This document shows, piece after piece, positions 35,060-47,454 of a DNA stretch of 64,000 bases. The stretch lies in assembly GCA_963930655.1 (NCBI GenBank), contig OZ005602.1, positions 26,239,840-26,303,839 of the forward strand, read 5' to 3'. Under the pieces are notes generated by a model that searched no databases, was not told the origin of the DNA, and worked only from the letters and a program-made list of their open reading frames with translations. Positions within the stretch are counted from its first letter, which is position 1; every line of letters begins with the position of its first letter. This DNA comes from Myrica gale. Taxonomy: Eukaryota > Streptophyta > Magnoliopsida > Fagales > Myricaceae. The translations under genes were made by a program, and so were the position numbers.

Positions 35060-37316
35060 ATGCTCGGAGTACTGTGTGCACGCCCCAAGCCTTGGATCCT
35101 CACCTCACTGTCCTCCTCCTCCATCTACGGCTCGGCGGCTCACCACAACTGCCGGCTCCAGCAGAGCCCGATACTCGTAGATTTCGACGGCGACCGGAGG
35201 CCGCGGCGCCACCACTCCAGTGCCTGTCGACTTCACGGCTCTTTCGACGGAGGTGCGGCGTCCATATGGCACGCGATCATGCCGTGCGGAGCCGCCGGGC
35301 TCCGCAGCGATCTCCTGCTCCGAAGTAAGGCGATGCTCAGGCGTGAGATGAGAGGGGAAGGGTCGTGGAACGTTGTGTGGGACGCACGTCCCGCCCGCTG
35401 GCTCCATCGGCCTGACCCGGCCTGGCTGCTGTTCGGCGTCTGTGCGTGCCTGGCGCCGCTAGATTTGGCCGTGGCCTACGAGAATTCCGAGGCAGTCGTT
35501 GTAGAGGAGAAAGTAGACGGCTGCGATTTCATTGACTCGAACGCTAAGAAGAACGATGAAATTATTGGCTGCGATGCAATCTATCCGAACATTAACGAGA
35601 ATAGTGAGGAGTCTGCTGATTACAGGGTCACAGGTCTTTTGCATCACATGCTATATCCTTCTAACCCTTGAATTCTTGGCCTTTTGCTTCAATCTCTTAC
35701 TTTTTGCTGTTATATAAAAAAATACGTTCTATTCGATGATTTATTCACTTGGTGAGCTTGTAATTCTGTGGCCGTTTCAGTGGTCTAATTTGTCCTCTGA
35801 ATGCAAAGTAATGATTGCTGATGAATTATTTCCTGCAATGTCGAGAAAAGAAATACATTTGATAGAAATGATGCATTTGAGTTTGGCCTATTTTGATAGA
35901 TAAATTCGTTATTTTTAAAACGATCAATGATTTATATTCTACTATTATTAATTTCTCATAAGTTGGGAAGAAGAAATAAAGGAGGAAATGACATGTAAAA
36001 TCTGATTGAGTCAATTTGTTCTAAAGTATTTTCTGCCGAAAATTTTTCTAGTGCTTGTTCAACCTGGGGAAAATTATTGAAAATATTGTGGATATCATTG
36101 CAGGGGTGCTTGCTGATGGTCGATGCCTCTTTAGAGCAATAGCACATGGGGCTTGTTTGAGAAGTGGGGAAGAAGCTCCTGATGAGAATCGCCAGAGAGC
36201 ACTCGCTGATGAATTAAGAGCTCAAGTATGACCAATAAGAAGCCAGTTCTTTTCTGCCTTAGAAATTTTATTTTGGGTGCATGATCTCATCAATTGTTTC
36301 TAACAAACAATGGTTTTTTAGGTTGTAGATGAGCTTTTAAAGAGGCGGAAGGAAACAGAATGGTAAGCTTCATGATAATGGAATGCTGAGAGTGACTTTA
36401 CTTGTCAGAGCGTCTAATTATGATTCAATTTTCTGGTAATATCATAGGTTCATTGAAGGAGATTTTGATGCTTATGTCAAGCGAATTCAACAATCTTATG
36501 TATGGGGTGGTGAACCTGAGCTGCTGATGGCTTCTCATGTTTTGAAGTGAGTTTCGTACTCTCCTTAGTTCCGTTTGGACCAACCTAATTATAATTCAGG
36601 CAGTCTTATGATGGATATCCACAATCTGTGTTTTCTGATAAATTGTTGTTTGCAAACCAAAAAATTGAGTTCTTTGGGTCCTGGAGGATTGACAGGGCGA
36701 ACTGCTAGTTTTCGGATACGAGATATATGTAGCAGCCTGATTCCTCAATTCTGATTGTTTTGCTTTCTGTTTCCACAGTACATCTCATACTCAAAATGTT
36801 TGTCATTCTGCCAATATCTCACCCTGAAATGCACATCACATTAGCCAGCCTGGGGATTTGGGAGAGTTGAATAGCCATCATTTGAAATGTATTGATTGAT
36901 TCATTTTTATTTAGGGGTCAGTTTTTTTTTATAAGTTATTTAGGGGTCAGTTTTACGATTATGGGATTGAAATGTCAATAGAATAAAAGACGTGCAACCC
37001 ATATGTGTGAACATGATGGAGTCAGGAGTCTCTTTGTCTCGACAAGTGCTCCATCATTGAAACAGAAAATATTTCAAGTTTACGTAGTCTTTTCAGTTTA
37101 CTTATATGAAGCTCTACGTCTAATGTACTCTATTTACACTTCAGGACACCTATATCGGTCTTCATGATAAAAAGAGGCTCGAGTGCTTTGGTAAACATAG
37201 CAAAGTACGGTGAAGAGTATCGAAAAGATGAAGAGAGTCCCATCAATGTGCTGTTTCATGGATATGGTCACTATGACCTGTTAGAGTCTTTCTCAGAAGA
37301 AAGTTGCGAGAAATAA
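35060..37316 (+). CDS. OTU4-like: OTU-domain deubiquitinating cysteine protease (plant OTU4-like)
   Basis: Five exons: 35060-35633, 36104-36225, 36322-36362, 36448-36546, 37145-37316; all GT-AG, joining into 335 aa without a break. The ATG at 35060 is used because the codon before it is GTG. The first 190 residues are variable, Arg/Ser/Cys-rich, with a hydrophobic stretch (about 121-140, [18 protein letters not shown]). The OTU domain begins at [20 protein letters not shown], with nucleophile Cys199 in DGxC, continues through [11 protein letters not shown] and [15 protein letters not shown], and ends at GYGHYD with catalytic His321. The fold removes ubiquitin from substrates. The strongest resemblance I recall is to Arabidopsis OTU4 (ovarian tumor domain deubiquitinase 4), including domain order. 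Localisation is not evident; the N-terminus could be an organelle or membrane signal. Confidence 0.9.
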
Positions 37317-39726
37317 ACATTTAGAAGTTGTGTATGCATTAGAGAAGTTTTTGACACAAATAAACATGCAGAAGTTTGGGTATCCTTGATAGAAGTTTTT
37401 CTTGCCTGAATCAAATAAGTCAAAACAGTATTATTAGGAAGAGCATACTTCTTTTTATGAAGGAAGTGTTTCAGCCGGCCAATATACTGCCTCAAGTTGA
37501 AGAGTTTGCTGCAATGATCACGATTTATGCTTTAGACTTGTTCACTTTTGTAGGTTCTACAGTTACTCTTCTTTTCTTGAGATTTTAAAATTGGTTATAC
37601 AGATCATATTGGTGACATTAATTTCTCAGCATTCAGGTTGGTTCATGGCTTCTTTAAAGGTGGTATTGATGATCCTTGTTGAAATCATGTTTATGTTTCT
37701 TTCTTTCTTAAGCGTTTACTCTAATTGGAAATCCATGGATTACCCTATAAAGTATAGAAATTGGTCTGGAGTTTCTGTAGGAACGGAATGCGGGACCGGC
37801 TGCATTGTGAAATGCTTAACAGGAGGAAAATAATCAAGCAGGCTCTGATAAAATTTTGCTGGTTGTATAGGTGGTGGATGAAAGAGGCTATACTTGGAAC
37901 TGTGATACTATTTACTCTTTGGAATCATATAGTTGAAGTTGCGTTTCTTTAAACCTCAGCTCACGTTCTCTGGACCCAGAAATCTTCCTCTGTTCTGGTG
38001 GCAAGTTTCGAGTGGTACTCTTTTTCTTTGCACTTTTCTTGGGTAAGTTTTGGGCCGTCGGTCGTAGGTTGAAGTTTCCCAGATAATGTTGTGTTGCGTC
38101 ATCCATGACTACTTTATAAATTAAAAAGAAGAAAAGTAAAGAAAAAAGTTCAAGGCCTATGGAATGGCGTAAAGAGCAACGCATTTTAGAAAGAGATTGT
38201 GTCCGTGTACCTCCTTTTCCAGATTATAATGATGTTTATATTGTGTAGTTTATTGATTAACTTTTTGGTGTGTTTGTTTTCCTGAGCTGGCACGTGTTTG
38301 GTTGTCGAGAAACGAGGATCGAACGAATTATTTTAAAAGGAAAGAAAGTGATTCAATGCTATTATTTTAAAATAAGGAGTAGCTCCCACTTGGAAAATTT
38401 AACCAGGGAAGGTGCGTATAGACGAAGTAGGAGTTTAATCGCCACTGAAGTTAGCTCGAAAGACGCTTCGGTCGTGGGGTTGTGACCCATAATTCATCTG
38501 CATGAGTGAATGTCCTACGTGGTCGAATTTCAGCCGTTTGATTTGATGAATAATGACTACAATTTAAAGTCGGTCTATATAACGTACACATCTGTTGGTT
38601 CTCCGTCCCACTTCGAGAAGCTTTCTCGTTTTTCAAAAGTTGGAAAAGTTGTTCAGCCACTAATTTTTAGCCTCGCCTTGGACCGTAAATCTTGCTTGGA
38701 ACTTTGAATTTCCCTTTTGTCTTCCATTATAGCATGCGCTTCGTAAGATTCTCTGTGCCAGTGTTTAGGTTCCGTTTGTCTCCTAAAGAAAAAGTCTCTA
38801 GTAATATTTAAAAAAAAAAAAAAATTACAAAGAATCATCAACTTTAGTTAGCATGTAAATGTAATTCAAAGAGAGATACATAAAATATATAAACCTATTA
38901 TAAGATACATGTTGTTCGATAGTTACATGAACAACATTAAATAATATAAGGTCTACCTATTATATTTATCTCTCTAAATCACATCATGCAATTCGAGTAA
39001 AAATTATTCGTGGAGTTATATTGGGAATGTAAATATGAATTGTAATTTGTTTGGAGCATTGGAGGTGTTTGATTGCTCACTTTCAAAATTTCTGGTCTGA
39101 TTAAAAAAATTATAAAATAATTTCTCCATCAAATAATTATTTTTATTATAATATTCCTTCAAATCTTCACTTTCATAAATTATCTTCACTTTTTTACTAA
39201 CCCTCGGACCCTAAAATTTCCACAATAAAGAGAAATAAAATTCATTTGGGAAGGTTTCGGACGCGAGATTTGAAATCAATGATACCAGAGAGGAGTGAGA
39301 TAGCAAACCAGATATATATATCCCAAAACACATGATTTCCTACTAAAGTTTGTATCTCCCTATCCATCTCGTCCATTGACTAGGAACCTAACCTAAACTT
39401 CTATCCACATCACAATATAGCATAACTCTTACACTCTTGCATCGAGCCAGCTATAATTTACATTACATACTCCTGAAAACATAAATTTTCTATGTCCTTG
39501 TGTGATATTTCACCCCACACATAAAAAAAATTTGATGTTTTTTCTGGGCGATGGGGGTCGGCTGACCCCATCGTCACAACGTAGTTTCGCCTCATGTTGC
39601 CGGTTGGGGAGTTGGAGCTTGACAGAGACGACAAATTTTTTTTATGGAGAATATGTACGTACGTGTTAAAGAGAATATCCTCTTCTCCTATTGATCAACC
39701 CCTACATTCATCTCGCTTAGTACGAC
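37317..39726. other. Intergenic after the OTU gene
   Basis: The first few hundred bases should be the OTU 3' UTR. No other gene is recognised. ORFs at 37591-37833 and 37912-38184 are unsupported. A run of A lies at about 38808-38823. Confidence 0.6.
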
Positions 39727-40535
39727 GTATCGAGTAAGGTTGTTTAGTGCCACTGAAAAATGGTATAGGCACCGGATTGCCTGTACCCGGTTTTACCGGT
39801 GCCGGTTTAAGATTTTGCAAAAAATCCTGTGTTATTCTCAGTTCCCGGGACACTGGGTTTTTTTTATAATAACAAAAAAAATCGTTTCATTTTAACACCT
39901 CCTTCCCCCATTTGTTTGCAGACCCCCTAGGGAAATATCCTGATTCCCCTCCCGGGACACCAAGTTTTTTTTATATATAATAACAAAACAAATCGTTTTG
40001 TTTTAAAACCCCCTCCCCCATTTATGTTCGCAGATCCACCGGTAAATATCCTGATTCTTCTCCCTGTGTCCCCCATTTCCCCCTCTGGACTCTGGAGTCT
40101 GGCCCTCTAGCCTCTGCGCCTATCCCAGTTTCCACTCGTGCCTATCTCTCCCTCCCCTCCCTCTCCTGTCGACCACCACGCCTGCAGCTGTCGCGCCTTT
40201 CGTCACCGACCACAGGTCCCCTCCTTCATGCGTCAATCTCTCATCTCTGTTGTTTGTCACATCTCTCTCAAGTGCCAAGAATTGAGATTCATTTAGGTAT
40301 GTTAAAAATCAATGGATTTGTTAAATTTAATACATTGGGTCAAGTGCGTAAAATGCTAAAAAAATGACACAATATAGATGTAGGATAACCGGAAACCGCC
40401 ACTGCTAAGGGCATTTTTTGCCCTTAACAGTGTTGGTGTAGGTGACAATTATTTAAAAATCGGCCTATCCAGAGTACGTGTCAGTTTTGGCCAAAACCGT
40501 CACCTACATCGGAGTTGAACAACCCTAGTATCAAG
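39727..40535. mobile_element. Non-autonomous hAT-like element (793 bp)
   Basis: The element is 39735-40527. The left end TAAGGTTGTTTAGTG matches the reverse of the right end, TAGGGTTGTTCAACTCC. It is flanked by GTATCGAG (39727-39734) and GTATCAAG (40528-40535), an 8-bp duplication with one mismatch. The inside contains an imperfect tandem duplication (about 39846-39950 and 39950-40055) and a pyrimidine-rich block at 40060-40210. No transposase is seen. Confidence 0.65.
39846..40055. repeat. Imperfect tandem duplication of about 105 bp
   Basis: Both units begin CCCGGGACAC, run through a T-rich and A-rich segment with ATCGTTT, then CCCCCATTT and end near AAATATCCTGATT. The units differ by several substitutions and small indels. 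The repeat sits inside the hAT-like element. Confidence 0.75.
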
Positions 40536-41191
40536 GTTTGAAGCACTGGACCTTAATTTTTTTTATTGTTCGAACCAACTTTTACACATTGGGACCTTAC
40601 ATTCTCAACAGGAGTCTCAGATGCAATGATGCGATTACTTGATACCCTGAATCCTACTTGGAGTAGGAGAAGATAATGAATGAAAGATGGTCAGACACCA
40701 CATTGGGACCTTACTAGGTTGAACTGGACTTTATAATGATCCAAGGATTTTCAAGAGCAATTTTGACTAATCTTTTTGAAGTCAAAACACAAATGTGTTT
40801 AGTGCTTTTCTTGGATCAGTTTATTATTACTTGTCAGTTAATGAAAATACATAAATCACCTCCAAAGATTTGAAGATTAATTACTTTATACTATAAATTG
40901 TTTAATTTTGCTATAAACTATAAAATATATCTCATGGGACGTGAGACTGAATTCATCCATGTTGCACATTAAAAAGACAAAGCTAAAGAGTAAACATTAT
41001 TAAATTCATAAAAGGCAAACCTAGGTAACATTGTAAAGTTATAAAAAAAAATATCAATACGAATGGCACATTGCATGCATTAAATAATGACTTGGATTAA
41101 AGGGATACTTATTTTTTCCTACATTTCTAAGATAACAGTAAGTGCCAGTTGAAATATATGAACTACAGCATACCAGCTAGAAGGTTCAAGC
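40536..41191. other. Intergenic
   Basis: Nothing recognised. The right end is expected to be the 3' UTR of the minus-strand P450 gene. Confidence 0.6.
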
Positions 41192-43179
41192 TTACAGCCT
41201 CTTGATCAATAGATCCACACCATGTTCAGGCTCTATAACCAGCCTCAAAGCAGGGGAGTGTCTGTATTTGGGTGACAAAAATTGGACACAATTAGAGCTA
41301 GCAGAATTTTTAGCTCTGCCATCGCAAAGTTCTGCCCCAAACACGTACGTGGCCCAACTCCAAATGGCATGTATAAATGAGGGAGCTTGCATGCGCTACT
41401 AATTCCATTGGCAAACCTCTCGGGGTTGAACTTCTCGGCATCGGGTCCCCAAATATTGGGGTCTTGATGAAGGGTTACCATCAACGTCCAGATATTGACG
41501 CCTTTAGGCACGCGAATGTCTCCAAATTTCAGGTCTCGTAATGCCTCTCTGGACACCACTGGCACTGGGGGGTAGAGTCTCAGCGATTCATGAATTACCA
41601 TACTCAACTGCCATAGATCAAGAGGTAAGAAATTTGGAGAATTTTTTTGCGGACGATATCAAATGACAACGGTGACGAATATGAAAGCACACAACCCTGC
41701 AGGAGTTTCACTTACTGTTTTTATTTTGCGAACCAAGTCAGAATTAGGCAGTTGGCCTCCGCAAACTTCAAGCACCTCTGCACGTACTCTGGTTTGCCAT
41801 TCTGGGTTTGAGGCCAACAACATCAAGGTCCATGTTGCGGAGACAGCAGTAGTCTCATACCCAGCTAAGTAGATGTTCTTGCAATTGTCAACAATGAAGC
41901 GTTCTGTCTCATCTTGGGTAAAATCACTGCCGGTGGAGGCTTCAAGGATCATCTGTAACAAATCCTTCTCTGATGTTGTTGCCTTTCTCTCGTTCACTAC
42001 CTTTAGAATCAAAGCACGGACCTCCTTTTCCAGCCTCCTTGTTTCTCTATTGCTCTTAGTTGGAAGATACCTGGTTAATGGTAAAACCATTTTCAGTTTT
42101 TCACTAGGAATGATGTTAATTCTTGTGTAGGAAAGGAATACCAAACCTCACTCCAGGAACGCCATTGAATAGTAACTTTCTGGACATTTGCTCTTGAAGT
42201 GCTCTAAGCTTTAAAAATATATGTTCCCCTTTGGAAAAATTGCTCCCAAAACAAGCTCTTGAGATTACATCCCCAGAAAAGCTTCTCATATATTCATCGA
42301 TGTTAATATCTGCAACAACTCCACCCTCCCGGTTTATCTGATCAGTCCATGACTTTACTAGTGCAATTGAGGACTCCACCATTAAGTTCATCATGGTCTA
42401 CAATTGCACCAACAATGGAATCAGATGCCTTTCATAAAACAATAACTTCTTGGTCCATTTGAATGAGTTATAATGCAGAGATAGAAAATAAATCACAAGA
42501 CTCAATACTCTGTCTTGTTAACATGGAAATATTTGTTGGTATATGTGATTAGTGGCACACCTTAACCTTCTCCATGTACAGTTCAGGAGCAAGTATTTTC
42601 CTTTGGTGAGCCCATTTTGCACCGTTTGAAGTTAGAATTCCTTGGCCAAGCAGAGGACCACGCTCTCTGGCTTGATAGGAAGGCTTTCCTAAGTCTAAGG
42701 AAGTGCATACGCTCATTTCCTTCACAGCATCAGGATGGTTCATGTGCAATATTTGAATGTTGCCAAGTGCGAACATAAATGTTGGACCTGTCATCAACAC
42801 GAGAACAGCAAAAGTGATTAAGAAAAAACCAATCAGATACATCATGAATATAGGAGAGTTGAAATCTAAAACCCCTGATGTTGTCACCGTATTGTTTTGT
42901 CCATTGGTCGAGGAATGGAAAGATTGTAGGAGAGCAATTATGGGTTGTTGGTTGCTCTCCTTCTTGTGCCTTTGAGTCCAAGGATTGCGTCTTCTTCAGG
43001 GCACCAATATTTCCTAGCAAAAAGGAGGGCCGAGGGCCTCTGATCCCTTGCTTTCTCAGTTTTGATCTAAGTCTTTCTGGCTTCAATATTATAGCATCGC
43101 ACATCTTTATGAACATGCTAATGAAGCCAAGCAACGCAACGGTAATCATGATCCTGAAAAGAAGCAATGGCAACTCCAT
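41192..43179 (-). pseudogene. CYP714: Cytochrome P450, CYP714 family, with frameshifted C-terminus
   Basis: Five exons: 42888-43179, 42561-42787, 42147-42397, 41716-42070 and 41245-41607 (to the first stop), giving 495 aa. The N-terminus has a membrane anchor (about 8-24) followed by KPERLRSKLRKQGIRGP, typical of CYP714C/E. P450 landmarks: AGYETT in the I helix (326-331), ESLR (382-385), PERF, and the heme-binding FGVGPRTCLGQ with Cys464. About 20 residues after the heme cysteine (near 41270-41280) the frame shifts, so the protein ends in CHPNTDTPLL. The family C-terminus (SPKYRHSPALRL to LLIKRL, stop at 41192) continues in another frame. CYP714 enzymes oxidise gibberellins or related diterpenoids at the ER. 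Loss of the last 30 residues may abolish activity; a base-calling error is possible. Confidence 0.82.
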
Positions 43180-43422
43180 GGCTCTGTGTCTGTATCACAA
43201 GTGACTTCTCCTCTTAAAGCCCCTTGTTTAGGCATGTGGATTTTTTGGTTGTTTTCTAGATGTCAGAAGAAAAATAACAGGCGTGATAAGTTGAGAAAAT
43301 GTCTTTCTCTTGCAGCAGTAACGGCAGGGCACATTCCATGTTGGATGTGGCCTCTTGGCTGCGAGTGAATGGTGGCGTTTTGTCAGCTATCACGAATAGC
43401 GACTACAATCTCTGCACATGCA
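43180..43422. other. Promoter region of the P450 gene
   Basis: About 240 bases between the P450 ATG and the MITE; presumed 5' UTR and core promoter. No motif is assigned. Confidence 0.5.
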
Positions 43423-43787
43423 CTTGTATCTAGGGGTGGGCAAAAAACCCGAGACCCGACAACCCGAACCGGCACGACCCGTTTCCGACCCGATCGGGTC
43501 GGGTTTATGCGGGTTCGGGTTCGGGTTTACACGTAAATAAAAACCGATTTTCGGGTTCGGGTATATGAACAAACCCGAAATTAAACCCGAACCCGAAAAT
43601 ATAACACCATCACCCCGTGACCCGTCTTTTCCGAACCGGACCGACCCGTTTCGACCCAATATTTTCGGGTTTTTTCGGGTTCGGGGTCGGGTTTCCTCAC
43701 AAAAAACCCGAAATATTCGGGTCGGGTTCGGGTTCGGGGCAGCGCAAACCCGAACCCGGACCCGGTTTGCCCACCCCTACTTGTATC
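43423..43787. mobile_element. hAT-type MITE, TAGGGGTGGGCAAA family (349 bp)
   Basis: The element is 43431-43779. It starts TAGGGGTGGGCAAA and ends TTTGCCCACCCCTA, perfect 14-bp inverted termini. The 8-bp duplication CTTGTATC flanks it (43423-43430 and 43780-43787). The interior is filled with CGGGTTCGGG/CCCGAACCCG motifs on both arms and would fold into a long hairpin. Perfect duplications suggest recent insertion. Confidence 0.92.
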
Positions 43788-44718
43788 CATCTCTGTGTTA
43801 TCTGATTGGGGGGTACAGTAATAATTATCCTTATATTTGGATAAAAATTAAACAACTATCCCTAATTTTCAATCTCAAGACCCATAACTTTCAAAACCTA
43901 TCAATCTTCGCCCCATTTGAATCAAACGTTAAATCAGACGGAAAAACATGAAAAATTGACCAAAAGACTCATCTAAGATTAAATTACTAAAAATATTAAA
44001 AAAATCATTACAAATAAAAAATGATATATTTTTAAAAATTAATATTGTTTAAATAAAACTATTGAAACTTTATTTCAATAATCTATTTATTTTTAATTTA
44101 TTTCTTACATTTTTATTATTTTTAAAAAAATTTAAAATTTTATCTTGGAGGGGCATTTCGGTCATTGCATGACTTCCTGTCTGATTTATGCCTAATTTAA
44201 ACGAAAAAGATTGATAAATTTTGAAAATTACTAGTCTTAAATTATAATATTAAAAATTAAAAATAACTATTTGATTTTTACCAATGACATAAAGATTTAA
44301 GTATAACTTTACTCCTATTACTTGTATAAATCATTTGCGGTTTCCCTGAGAAAAGATCAGTACAGTACATCAAATAAATTTTTTTATTCAAAAAAAGATC
44401 CGGAGGGTCCCATAAAACACTAAACCACTGACCATTTTTTTAATTAATTCAAGATAGATTTGGAGGGTCTAATAAAACACTAAACCACTGCGACACTGAT
44501 TGAGGGAGATAAAGATATAACCCATTGCTGGCCAAGATCACGCAAACACCACCGAAACAAAACCAACACTAAAACTTCATTCATATGTCATGCATCCACA
44601 AAACTCGAGGGCTTCCATTTTCTTTTAAAGTCCTTCGATTTGTTTTTTCTCTCTGGAAAAGAAATCCCAAGACTTTGTGGAGATTGGGCATGCAGCAGTT
44701 CCATGGTATTCAGCATCC
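43788..44718. other. Intergenic
   Basis: AT-rich, no gene recognised. A short duplication (GGAGGGTCCCATAAAACAC at about 44402 and a diverged copy at about 44462) is visible. Confidence 0.6.
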
Positions 44719-45903
44719 CATTGGAGCCATGGGCAGGCGGGGGCGGCCGCCCCCACTAGCTCCAAAAATACTTTGCAAATTTTTTTAGTTATTAAGAAGC
44801 AGGCCCGCCCCCACTGGCCCAGCCGTCCCGGCCTGCTTCCAAGGCCAATGGGGGCGGGACTGGGCCAACGGGGGCACACCCACTGGCCCAGTCCGTGTGA
44901 CCTAATTGCTTAATTTTTTAAAAAAAATCATAGGGTGAAATTATGTTGTTTCACCCTCTGATTTTTTTTTAAATACTCACACCTCTCTCTCTCACTCTGC
45001 GATCTCTCCGTTTCTCCCTCAACCCTCACGCCTTAGCAGTCCCTCTCACTGGTCCATTATCACTTTAACTGCACTAATACATAAATTATGTAGGTCCTCA
45101 CTAATTTATCATTTGCCAATTAGAAAGGAAAACACATAAATATTATTTTTGATTAATCTAATTTATTACTGAGGTTATTTTTTAACGAGAAATAACTGAG
45201 TGCACAAATACTTTTTGACAGAAGAAGGTTCCTTATCTTCATATAGATATCAAACTCCATAATTATTGATGAGTGTTAAGAATTGTCTTCCTCATATGTT
45301 GATGAACATTTTGTTTTGTTTTGTTCTTTTTAGATAATGGATAGATTTTTGATAAAAAAAATTCACGAAGCATGGAGTCGTCTAATACTCCTAATGTAGC
45401 TACTACTTCTAATGACGATTCTAGTTCAAAAAGATATTGCCTTTTGTTGAGTTCGGATGATATTATTTCTGACCTAGGATTGCGTAAATCTATTGACTTG
45501 TGCAGCACAGAAAACACTTGCTATCATTAAAGACATTGGAGATGAATTTTTTTGTCTTATGGTTGATGAGTCTCGAGATAGTTCAGTGAAGGAACAAATG
45601 TCAGTGATTTTGAGATATATGAACAAAAGTAGATAGGTGATTGAACGGTTTCTTGGTGTGGAACATGTTACTGACACATGCTACCAATCTTTAAAAACTG
45701 TTATAGATAAATTGTTTGCAAGACACGAGTTATAAATTGTTTCTTGGTATGGATAAGTGTATTTCATTATTTTTAATATTTTTAGTTCTTAATTTGCGAT
45801 ATTGTAATTTTAAGACACTTTTTACATTATGTGAAAAAAAGTTTTTGGTCATTTTCTCTTAGAAATTCGACCCCACTCATTTTATATCCTAGACACGCCA
45901 CTG
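44719..45903 (+). mobile_element. Non-autonomous hAT element, copy B (same family as 27.4-28.8 kb)
   Basis: The right end in reverse reads CAGTGGCGTGTCTAGG, a typical hAT terminus. The left end is GC-rich (GGGGGCGGCCGCCCCC) and ends with a GCTCCAAAAATA segment shared with copy A. Reading on the plus strand from about 45373, the transposase remnant starts MESSNTPNVATTSND, is cut by an internal deletion near 45500, and resumes with the DUF4371-type DEFFCLMVDESRDSSVKEQM segment before ending in stops. The left boundary is approximate and I found no clean 8-bp duplication. Confidence 0.75.
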
Positions 45904-47371
45904 GTCAGCTTGCATATCAATTTTAGTGCTGCAAATTATAAATCTATCGCAGAAGTTTTTAAGTCAGAGATGCCATAGTTTTCATTATGGAATGTCTTAC
46001 TAAATTCAATACACACACAAAAACGCAAGAGATATGGGGTAAATTGATAAACCTTACGAGACAAAGGACAATTGTTATAGTCTCATATTAGTTAGGGGTA
46101 ATTTAATCTTGTGCTTCATATACATGTTAGACCACCTCTTTCGTTGTCAATTGATTTTAGGGTGAAACTTGATAAGAATAATTACAGCAACGAAGAAAGG
46201 TAGTCTTAACGCTTGATGTTACTGCCACTAATTCTGCCATCGTTGTTCGGAATGCTGCTTGTGGTAACTTATAACTGTAGGAGATTACACGTTTCAAACT
46301 CCACCAAATCATTTCCTGGACTCCAGCATAGCACTACAACTATCTGGCTCATGGCTCATACTTTTGGACTGTGTCCTTGGTGTCTGGTGAATAAAGCAAG
46401 TTGATCACTGCATTTCTCGACAATTGTCAAGACTCATGATAACTACAACTCACAGACCTTTTTCATTATTTGTTTAGTGTTTTCATATTAAATTTAAGTT
46501 TAAATTCAGTCGTAATTTTCTATCTAATATTAGTGGATAACTTGGCTCGAGCATAGTTGCTTCAGATTCTTACATGGTCATAAGCTCGCCTTTTTGCTTG
46601 ATTCTAGGTCGAGCGAATTTTGTTGATTTTGAAAAATTTCCCACTTTCAGAATCCTTTAGGAATTAGAATTCAACTCACTCTATATATAAAGGTAGACCA
46701 AGAGAGTTAGGTAAGCCATTATATATTTTATTGAAGCCTTACCTAAGAGAGAAAATCTCCAGATATTCCTGCATCTAAATTGTTCAGATTTTCTCCGGAT
46801 CATATCACCTTCAATTTCCATTGAAATTAATCTTATTGTGGGATGCCTCCAGAGTACTGAAGGAGTTCGACTGCCAGAATTTCAAAGTGTTGAAGAACAA
46901 TGACGTTCTTGAAAAATTCTTAAGAAAAACCTTAGAGGGTTGAGGGTTAACTGCAAGTGAACAAGTTTAAGTTGAATTATTTAGAATATTGCATCGGGGC
47001 AACAAGAGTGAAACAGTTGTTCGTGTCTGAATCACCATTATAAGTTTTTACTTACTAAATATTAATTAGGGTACAAACAAGATTTTTCAGTTTCTTTCAA
47101 TATTAGAACTAAACCACACAAGTGGCATGAAGCTATGACTATTTGAGATTCCATTGGAGGCAAACAGCACTCGAACCCTCCCTAGTTTTCCTTGTGCTCG
47201 TAAATGGGCTTTATCAGCATTGCTCGTGAGACAAGTGAAAATAGACGGTCTCCAGATTTGCATTTAAGTTCCATTTCTGCATATAGAACAGGGGTGTAAT
47301 GAGATTTAAACGGCCAATTACGTGAAACACGACTAAAAACTTAAATCTTGGTAAGTTCTGTACCTGAATAA
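45904..47371. other. Intergenic
   Basis: No gene recognised. The stretch near 46750-47120 reads like retroelement leader debris, but no LTR pair, primer site or conserved protein motif could be shown. Confidence 0.55.
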
Positions 47372-47454
47372 GCTGGTTTGCCCGAGAGGTTAAGGGGGAA
47401 GACTTAAGATCTTCTGCACATGAGTGCGCATGGGTTCGAACCCCATAGCCAGCA
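47372..47454 (+). tRNA. tRNA-Leu (TAA)
   Basis: 83 nt with the long variable arm of a class II tRNA. The acceptor stem pairs GCTGGTT with the complementary 3' AGCCAGC region, discriminator A. The D arm has CCGAGAGGTTAAGG. The anticodon stem GAAGA/TCTTC encloses CTTAAGA (anticodon TAA). The variable arm is TGCACATGAGTGCG, and the T arm has GGTTCGAACC. No CCA is encoded; a T-rich stretch follows. Confidence 0.95.

Noticed and set aside
35105..35407. 100-aa minus-strand ORF opposite OTU exon 1
   Set aside because: Shadow of the GC-rich first exon of the OTU gene; the plus frame continues into the conserved OTU domain by clean splicing.
41202..41402. Plus-strand ORF over the P450 last exon
   Set aside because: Antisense shadow of the heme-domain exon.
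46700..47130. Possible LTR retroelement leader
   Set aside because: No second LTR, primer site or coding motif found; only an impression from base composition.
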